Positions 58,594 through 64,000 of a stretch of 64,000 bases of DNA are shown here, one piece after another (the stretch's first letter is position 1; each line of letters begins with the position of its first letter). Where the stretch lies: assembly GCA_031549415.1 (NCBI GenBank), contig JAVBPU010000026.1, positions 1-64,000 of the forward strand, written 5' to 3'. This stretch comes from Limiplasma sp031549415 (lineage in GTDB: Bacteria; Bacillota; Clostridia; Christensenellales; Aristaeellaceae). The notes under the pieces are model-generated. The model saw only the letters and a list, made by a program, of their open reading frames with translations, was not told the DNA's origin and did not search any database. Both the position numbers and the translations under genes were made by a program.

Positions 58594-61224
58594 ATGATCG
58601 TGAAAAAGCATAACCAATTCTTCGGAAAAATCGCCGCGATGCTGCTAATAGTATTCTTTCTATTTCAAATGCCTGTACCCGTCGCGCGGGCAGAAAACGC
58701 AGGTGGATGGTATGAATACAAGCAGCCTTATATGCGCCAAGCAGTAAAGAATTCCGCTATGGTATCCGAGGGCTGGGGCGCACTGATGATGGATTTCGAC
58801 TCCGCGGATACCATTCATAATCTGCGTTATCTGTCGCTGGCAAATCTCGGGCTCACAGAGCTTCCGGACCTTTCGGATTTCATCTCACTAGTGAACCTTG
58901 ATCTTTCCGGAAACCCGATTCAGGATATTTCGGGCCTAGAGGGGCATAGCACTCTGACCGGCTTAGATATTTCAAGAACGCAGGTTGAGGCCCTGCCAAA
59001 CATACCGCTGCTAGCAAAACTGTGGATGGATCAAAATCCGCAAATCAAAGACATCGGCGTCTTGGAAAACAGTCAAACGCTAACAGTTTTGTCCCTGGGA
59101 TTTGGAAGCGTTGAGAAATTGCCAATGATGCCCAATTTAACAGAGCTGGACATTACTGAAACTCCAGTGAAGGATATTGCGGTTTTAAAAAACTGTTACA
59201 GTTTGCAGATATTACGGTTGGGCAATTCTGCGGTGGAGGATTATTCAGTATTTAAAGAACTCAGCAGTCTTTCAGTGCTCGATATTGGCAACGAGAGAAA
59301 GCCAATGGATGCAGACAAGATGGAAGCGGCGTGTGCTTTGCCCCAACTGACATTTTTAAGAGTATTTGCATCCGAAATCCCCAATTTGCAGGGCTTGACA
59401 GAGTTAAAAAATTTGTCGAAACTGGTCCTCAGCGGCAGATTATCCGGGGACAAGGAAGTGGCGGAGGTGTTTTCTATGCTACCTTCGTTACAATGGATTG
59501 GGCTTATACACAGCGGCATTAGTGAAATCAGCTTTTTAGCAGAGATGCCGGATTTGACGTTGGTCTTGCTTGAAGACAGTAAAGTCACCGATTTGATGCC
59601 ATTACAGAAGCTGACAAAGCTAAGAGAACTGAATATAAATAATAACCAAATCAAGGATTTGACCGTGCTTGCAAAACTTAAGGAGTTAATAACTGTAGAT
59701 GCCAGAAACAATCACATCGAATCGCTAAAGCCCCTTTCAGGTCTTAAAGACCTGCAATATTTGGACGTGTCTGGCAATGCCATTACGGATGTATCCCCCC
59801 TCAAAAAGCTGAAAAAGCTGAACACATTGAGGATGTCCTCCAACAGAGTGGAAGACATTTCACCTTTAAAAGGCATGAACTTCACAACTGTCGAGTTTAT
59901 AGACAACCCTATTACAGATATGCCCAAAGCGAGGCAGACGGTCCCCAACATTTTGCTGGGAACCAAAGAAGACTACGACCGACAAAATGATCCGTTCTCT
60001 TTTGCGGATCCCAACGTGCAAAAGGCCTTTGAAAGAGAGCTAGCAAGAAGCCATAGCGGCGTCTTTCAACCGGGAGCGGCGACCACGTACAAAATGGCGT
60101 TAGCATGCAAACAGCTAGACCTGCAAGGGCTTCATCTAACTAAACTTCCAGACCTTTCCGCTTTTGGGAATCTGACTATACTCAACCTGCTTGGGAACCA
60201 AGTCAGTGATATCTCGCAGGTGGCGGGCATGCAGTTGGAAGCGTTTGAGTGTGATTCCACAGCGGTTACTGACTGGTCGCCTTTGTACACGCAAAGGAGC
60301 TTGAAGGCGCTCCAACTGGGAAGCGGTGAGCAAGGGTTGTCTTTGACAGACGAGCACATGGACTTTATTGCGCAAAACACACAGTTGATCTGGGTTGATC
60401 TGACCGCAAACGGGGAGGTTGATTTGGCACCTCTAGCAGAACTTAAGGAGTTAAAGGAGCTTCACTTGCGAACAGAGGGCCCCCTTGACTTTTCGGGTCT
60501 TGGTAAAATGATAAAGTTGGAAACCCTTGCACTGGACACAAAAGACGGTGAAGTCATTTCTGGCTTGGATGGCTTATTCAGCGTAAAAACGCTGGTAAAC
60601 AGTGGTGACGGTAGCATTGATTTATCCATGGTAGCTGGTATGAAAAAGTTAGAAACACTAAGAATCGAAAACAAATCCATTGCGGACTTTACCCCCCTGC
60701 AACAAATGCGCGCGCTAAAGGAGCTAAAATTGTCGCGGACAAAGTTTCCGCAGGATAGTCTGGCGCAGATCGCGGGATTGAAAAAGCTAAACTTCCTCCT
60801 TGTGGAATCTACGCAGCTGGTTGATTTGTCTCCGCTAGCAAACATGAAGGCGTTGACAAACCTAGCATTGAACGATTGCGGAATCGAAGACATTTCTGTC
60901 ATCGGGAAGCTCAGCAAGCTAACAGCACTCTCTTTAAACGGAAACAAAATTGCTGATATCACGCCGCTTGCGGGATTGCGCAAGCTGGAAGCCTTGTATT
61001 TGGACCATAACCAAATTATCAGCGTGGGCCCACTAGAAAAGCTTTCAAAGCTGAGAGCCCTTTCGATCTTCGGAAATCAAGTGGCTGACCTTTCCCCGAT
61101 TTATAGTTTAAAACTTACGGAGCTGGCAGTGGGTGAAAATCCACTTTTGGAGAGTCCATCGCAACTGCGGGAAAAATTTCCTGATCTCGTATGGGGAGTA
61201 AGCTTAACCGGGGAAAACAAATGA
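58594..61224 (+). CDS. Secreted leucine-rich-repeat protein (internalin-like)
   Basis: This 876-residue protein has a signal peptide (residues 1-33, cut near ARA-EN). Two arrays of about 22-residue bacterial LRRs (pattern L..L.L..N.I.DI.PL) lie at about 75-445 and 500-865. They are separated by a linker (about 455-495) rich in polar residues. There is no sortase motif, membrane anchor or wall-binding domain. The second array begins with a module like the first (LDLQGLHLTKLPDLSAF against LSLANLGLTELPDLSDF), so the gene seems to have arisen by duplication. DNA is visibly AT-richer than the neighbours, suggesting transfer. ATG 58594 or GTG 58600 may be the start; SD spacing favours GTG. Confidence 0.9.
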   Translation: MIVKKHNQFFGKIAAMLLIVFFLFQMPVPVARAENAGGWYEYKQPYMRQAVKNSAMVSEGWGALMMDFDSADTIHNLRYLSLANLGLTELPDLSDFISLVNLDLSGNPIQDISGLEGHSTLTGLDISRTQVEALPNIPLLAKLWMDQNPQIKDIGVLENSQTLTVLSLGFGSVEKLPMMPNLTELDITETPVKDIAVLKNCYSLQILRLGNSAVEDYSVFKELSSLSVLDIGNERKPMDADKMEAACALPQLTFLRVFASEIPNLQGLTELKNLSKLVLSGRLSGDKEVAEVFSMLPSLQWIGLIHSGISEISFLAEMPDLTLVLLEDSKVTDLMPLQKLTKLRELNINNNQIKDLTVLAKLKELITVDARNNHIESLKPLSGLKDLQYLDVSGNAITDVSPLKKLKKLNTLRMSSNRVEDISPLKGMNFTTVEFIDNPITDMPKARQTVPNILLGTKEDYDRQNDPFSFADPNVQKAFERELARSHSGVFQPGAATTYKMALACKQLDLQGLHLTKLPDLSAFGNLTILNLLGNQVSDISQVAGMQLEAFECDSTAVTDWSPLYTQRSLKALQLGSGEQGLSLTDEHMDFIAQNTQLIWVDLTANGEVDLAPLAELKELKELHLRTEGPLDFSGLGKMIKLETLALDTKDGEVISGLDGLFSVKTLVNSGDGSIDLSMVAGMKKLETLRIENKSIADFTPLQQMRALKELKLSRTKFPQDSLAQIAGLKKLNFLLVESTQLVDLSPLANMKALTNLALNDCGIEDISVIGKLSKLTALSLNGNKIADITPLAGLRKLEALYLDHNQIISVGPLEKLSKLRALSIFGNQVADLSPIYSLKLTELAVGENPLLESPSQLREKFPDLVWGVSLTGENK

Positions 61225-61238
61225 GTGGAACAACCGAA

Positions 61239-61294
61239 AGAGCAAGCAAAAGGCCCGGTTGCCATAGTGGCAACCAGGCCTTTTCGCTTGCTCT
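61239..61294. terminator. Bidirectional terminator between LRR gene and RNase J gene
   Basis: An imperfect palindrome with arms of about 25 bp (AGAGCAAGC, AAAGGCC and GGTTGCC segments) has A/T runs on both sides. It serves the LRR gene on plus and the RNase J gene on minus. Confidence 0.9.
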
Positions 61295-61331
61295 TAAAGC
61301 GGCCCCACCCACGTTGTGGCCACCCAAGTCC

Positions 61332-62996
61332 CTATATCTCCATCACAATGGGCAGCACCATGGGATTCCGCTTGATCTTTTCATAGATGTAGCGGTGCAG
61401 TTCGTCCTTCAGGCGGTTTTTCATGGCCTGCCAGTCCTTGCTTTCCATGCGGCCATAGCCCAGCACGATGCTGCGGGCCAGGTCCCGGCTGCTGTCGATG
61501 ATGTCCTCATTCTCACGCATATAGACGAAACCACGGCTGATGATGTCCGGCCCGGAAACCAGGGCGCCGCTGTCCCGGTCCACAGCCATCACCACGATGA
61601 TCAGGCCGTCCTGGCTGAGGTGCTTGCGGTCCCGGAGCACCACGTTGCCCACATCGCCCACGCCCAGGCCGTCCACCAGCACGCCGCCGTTAGGCACCAC
61701 CCCGGTGATGGCCAGGCTGTCCTGGCTCATTTCGATGACCTGGCCGATTTCGGGAATGATGATGTTCTGGCTGGGGGTGCCCAGGCTTTCCGCCAGCTCC
61801 GCGTGCTGCCACAGCTTGGAGTATTCGCCGTGGATGGGGATGAAATACTTGGCCTTGCACAGCACGTGCAAAAGCTTGATCTCCTCCTGGCAGGCGTGGC
61901 CGGACACGTGCACGTCGCCCAGCTGGCCATAAATGACGTTGGCGCCGCAGCGGTACAGCTGGTTGATAACCCGGGCCACGGGCTTTTCATTGCCGGGGAT
62001 GGGGGAGGCGGAGATGATCACCATATCGGTGGGGCGGATTTGCAGCTTGCGGTGCTCGCAGTAGGCCATGCGGGTGAGTCCGGCCATGGCCTCGCCCTGG
62101 CTGCCGGTGGTCACCACCAGCAGGTCCCCGTCCGGGTAGTTGTCGATGTCGTCAATGTCCACAATGTTTTCTTCCGGAATGGTCAGCTCGCCAATGGCCA
62201 TGGCCACCCGGGTCACGTTCACCATGCTGCGGCCCACAAAGCAGACCTTGCGGCCAAACATGGCGGCGGAGTCCACCACCATCTGCACCCGGTGGATGTT
62301 GCTGGCAAACATGGCCACGATCACCCGGCCTTTGGCCTGCTGGAACATGTCGATGAAGGTCTGGCCAATTTTGGTTTCGCTCATGGTGTGGCCCTTGCGC
62401 TCCACGTTGGTGGATTCGCAAAGGAAGGCCAATACGCCCTCCTTGCCCAGGGTGGCATAGCTGGCCAGGTCGATCACCATGCCGTCGATGGGGGTGTAGT
62501 CGATTTTGAAGTCACCGCTCATGATGATGGTGCCCGCCGGGGAGGTGATGGCAATGGCCACCGCGCCGGCGATGGAGTGGTTTACATGGATGAACTGCAC
62601 CGTAAAGCATCCCAGCTTGATTACATCGCCAGGCTTGATGACGTTGAGGGATATGCCGGGCACCCGGTGCTCCTTCAGCTTTAGGTCCACCAGGGCCAAG
62701 GTCAGCTTGGTGCCGTACAAGGGAACAGGCAATTGCCGCAGCACATAGGGAGTGGCGCCAATATGGTCCTCATGCCCGTGGGTTAGCAGCATGCCCCGGA
62801 TGCGGCCCTTGTTTTTCACCAAATAGCTTACATCCGGGATGACCAGGTCCACCCCCAACATGTCTTCCTTGGGGAATATGGACCCGCAGTCCACCACCAG
62901 CATGTCGTCTTCGTATTCAATGACGGTAATGTTTTTGCCAAACTCATCCACACCGCCCAGTGGAATGATTTTCAGTTTTGATTCGCTCTCTGCCAT
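61332..62996 (-). CDS. rnj: Ribonuclease J
   Basis: This 554-residue beta-CASP metallo-beta-lactamase RNase has LTHGHEDHIG (zinc motif), HVNHSI, SGDFKID, and beta-CASP motifs (STNVERKGHTMSE and ASPIPGNEKP), and the HVSGHACQEE motif. It has both 5' exo- and endonuclease activity in Firmicutes. ATG 62996 has AAAGGAG. Only one copy lies here, so J1 or J2 cannot be told. Confidence 0.96.
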   Translation of the reverse strand: MAESESKLKIIPLGGVDEFGKNITVIEYEDDMLVVDCGSIFPKEDMLGVDLVIPDVSYLVKNKGRIRGMLLTHGHEDHIGATPYVLRQLPVPLYGTKLTLALVDLKLKEHRVPGISLNVIKPGDVIKLGCFTVQFIHVNHSIAGAVAIAITSPAGTIIMSGDFKIDYTPIDGMVIDLASYATLGKEGVLAFLCESTNVERKGHTMSETKIGQTFIDMFQQAKGRVIVAMFASNIHRVQMVVDSAAMFGRKVCFVGRSMVNVTRVAMAIGELTIPEENIVDIDDIDNYPDGDLLVVTTGSQGEAMAGLTRMAYCEHRKLQIRPTDMVIISASPIPGNEKPVARVINQLYRCGANVIYGQLGDVHVSGHACQEEIKLLHVLCKAKYFIPIHGEYSKLWQHAELAESLGTPSQNIIIPEIGQVIEMSQDSLAITGVVPNGGVLVDGLGVGDVGNVVLRDRKHLSQDGLIIVVMAVDRDSGALVSGPDIISRGFVYMRENEDIIDSSRDLARSIVLGYGRMESKDWQAMKNRLKDELHRYIYEKIKRNPMVLPIVMEI

Positions 62997-63228
62997 GGGG
63001 AGAACTCCTTTCAATGGGAAATGGAAGCCATTGGAAATGGCTTAGACAACAGTTGGAAAGAGGCGTCTGTGGCTATATAAACCTTTGCACGTCATGTATG
63101 AAGCGCTACACGCATCAACGAAAAGCACGCGCAATGGACGCATTTGCGACTCAAGCATTGCGAGTGGTTCCCTGTTCAGGCATACCTTTTTTCGCACGTT
63201 GTGGGCAACGGTCTCCAATATCCTTAGT
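62997..63228 (-). promoter_or_regulatory. Long leader of the RNase J gene
   Basis: A 5' leader of about 230 nt. Near the start codon it has AAGCCATTTCCAATGGCTT (hairpin, about 63023-63041) and neighbouring CCATTTCCCATTG. No ORF or known motif was seen. RNase J could act on its own leader, but this is inference. Confidence 0.4.
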
Positions 63229-63257
63229 AGTATACCACGTTTTTTCCAAAAAGAACA
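63229..63257 (-). promoter_or_regulatory. Candidate RNase J promoter
   Basis: On the minus strand TGGTATACT (extended -10, 63237-63229) with a poor -35 TGTTCT (63257-63252) at 17 bp. Confidence 0.55.
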
Positions 63258-63320
63258 GGGGGAAGCCCTTCATTTCTTACCAGAGTTTTGTAAAATGTTT
63301 TGGGCAAAGTGGCAAATGCT

Positions 63321-63779
63321 TCAGCGTTTGAAAGCGGTGGGCGTTCCATCGCAGCCGATTTCCTCCATAGAGGGCTTTTGTTCGTACACAGCCGCCACAT
63401 GAGGGGTCCAGTCCTGGCGGCCCGCGATGCGCCGGTTGCTCAGGCGCAGCGTTAGCAGCGACAGGCCCAAGCCCGCCGCGCCGCCCAGAAGCGTCCAGCC
63501 GTCCCCGCCGCCGCCCAGGAGGAAGCCCAGGCCCAGCCCCGCCAGGAAAAGGACCAAGGGTAACAGATAGGCCAGGGCAATGGCCTGCAAAAAACGGCTT
63601 TCCGGCAGCTCCACCCGCACCCACTGGCCCGGGGCGCAATCCGCGGGCAAGGTAATGGTTCCCCGGTGAGAGGCGGCGGCGCAGCCTCCGCAATGGCCGC
63701 AAGCATCGGGACGGGCGTATTCAATCGTCGCCATCCCTGTCTGTTCATCATATGAAATTACTTGACCAAATTTCGTCAT
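63321..63779 (-). CDS. SoxR-reducing system / RseC-MucC-family protein
   Basis: This 152-residue membrane protein has the N-terminal Cys motif CGHCGGCAAASHRGT (near 27-41), two membrane helices (about 65-85 and 90-110), and a hydrophilic tail. It matches the RseC/MucC family. In Clostridia such proteins may belong to Rnf-linked electron transfer or sigma-factor control, but no Rnf genes are here. ATG 63779 has GGTGG; ATG 63794 is an alternative. Confidence 0.8.
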   Translation of the reverse strand: MTKFGQVISYDEQTGMATIEYARPDACGHCGGCAAASHRGTITLPADCAPGQWVRVELPESRFLQAIALAYLLPLVLFLAGLGLGFLLGGGGDGWTLLGGAAGLGLSLLTLRLSNRRIAGRQDWTPHVAAVYEQKPSMEEIGCDGTPTAFKR

Positions 63780-63816
63780 CCGCCGCACCACCATGCAATT
63801 TCTTGTTGGACCTATC

Positions 63817-63844
63817 ATCATACGGCAAGATAGGAAAAAGTCAA
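63817..63844 (-). promoter_or_regulatory. RseC-family gene promoter
   Basis: TTGACT (63844-63839), 16 bp, then TATGAT (63822-63817) on the minus strand, about 38 bp before the start. Confidence 0.75.
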
Positions 63845-63863
63845 GTCTTTTTCCACAAATGTA

Positions 63864-63892
63864 TTGACACCTTTCCATATAGGTGCTAAAAT
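63864..63892 (+). promoter_or_regulatory. Promoter reading off the right edge
   Basis: TTGACA (63864-63869), 17 bp, then TAAAAT (63887-63892) with a TGC extension. CACCT-N8-AGGTG (63868-63885) sits in the spacer as a possible operator. It is divergent from the RseC-family promoter. Confidence 0.8.
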
Positions 63893-63954
63893 GTAAAATT
63901 GCATCAGTATCGTCACTATGCAGGGAAACCCTTCCGTATTGATTGGTATTGTAC

Positions 63955-64000
63955 ATGGCAGCCGCAAAAAATGCAACAGGAAAAATCTTGTGGGTTTTTT
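63955..64000 (+). CDS. Possible start of an unknown gene, cut by right edge
   Basis: ATG 63955 opens a frame (MAAAKNATGKILWVF) that stays open to the edge. It lies 63 nt after the -10 of the plus-strand promoter. No SD is visible, so the start or the coding status is uncertain. Confidence 0.3.
   Translation, partial: MAAAKNATGKILWVF

Overview
The window is a GC-rich chromosomal segment of an endospore-forming, anaerobic Firmicute, most likely class Clostridia. Evidence for this is the Clostridia-specific six-cysteine peptide SCIFF with its radical SAM maturase, spoIVA, a SpoIID-type lipoprotein, a SpoVT-like fragment, a CD1247-type protein, a reverse rubrerythrin, RNase J, and the classical Gram-positive rimP-nusA-rnpM-ylxQ-infB-rbfA-nrnA-truB-ribF-rpsO-pnp order. 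I cannot place it below class; a Christensenellales-like or related lineage is only a guess.

Layout. 0-2.3 kb: a 7TMR-DISM histidine kinase that runs off the left edge into a heptamer repeat, and an orphan SpoVT N-terminal fragment. 2.3-5.9 kb: a self-regulated TetR-ABC ATPase-FtsX permease operon with a textbook operator and promoter. 6.2-12.6 kb (minus strand): cdaA-cdaR c-di-AMP operon continuing into an unknown membrane protein, a MinD-like ATPase, an RsmF-type methyltransferase and an aldo/keto reductase. 12.7-19.4 kb (plus): radC, a YdcF protein, rsmG, a divergent Noc/ParB, a CapA-like protein, an M24 peptidase, efp and a CD1247-type protein. 19.5-22.1 kb: a BlaI/BlaR1 pair. 22.4-25.3 kb: ECF S-component, coaX and hom. 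25.8-28.5 kb (minus): reverse rubrerythrin, thrC and a small P-loop protein. 28.8-34.4 kb: addB and mnmE (divergent), then a PflX-like radical SAM protein.

34.8-46.5 kb is the transcription/translation superoperon from rimP to pnp. It is followed by an M16 peptidase, a MazG/dUTPase-like protein, spoIID, spoIVA (minus), and ylbF-mltG-U32 peptidase. 54.0-56.8 kb is yajC, a TIGR04086 membrane protein and the scfA-scfB ranthipeptide pair. 56.9-58.2 kb is an HtrA protease. 58.2-61.3 kb is an AT-richer island with a Cro/CI-type regulator divergent from a secreted leucine-rich-repeat protein, bracketed by two related terminators. RNase J and an RseC-like protein close the window.

The most notable non-coding features are a mosaic family of short palindromic repeats at five operon junctions (2.2, 6.0, 22.2, 25.7 and 34.6 kb), a 148-bp long-inverted-repeat element at 25.5 kb, several promoters with palindromic operators, an SD sequence buried in a terminator stem ahead of spoIID, and a terminator between scfA and scfB. 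Protein oddities are an AddB without its Walker A motif and without addA nearby, a RibF without the riboflavin kinase domain, an ABC ATPase with a Gly-to-Cys change in Walker A, and a SCIFF peptide with a long tail and a seventh cysteine. No tRNA, rRNA, CRISPR array or transposase gene was seen.
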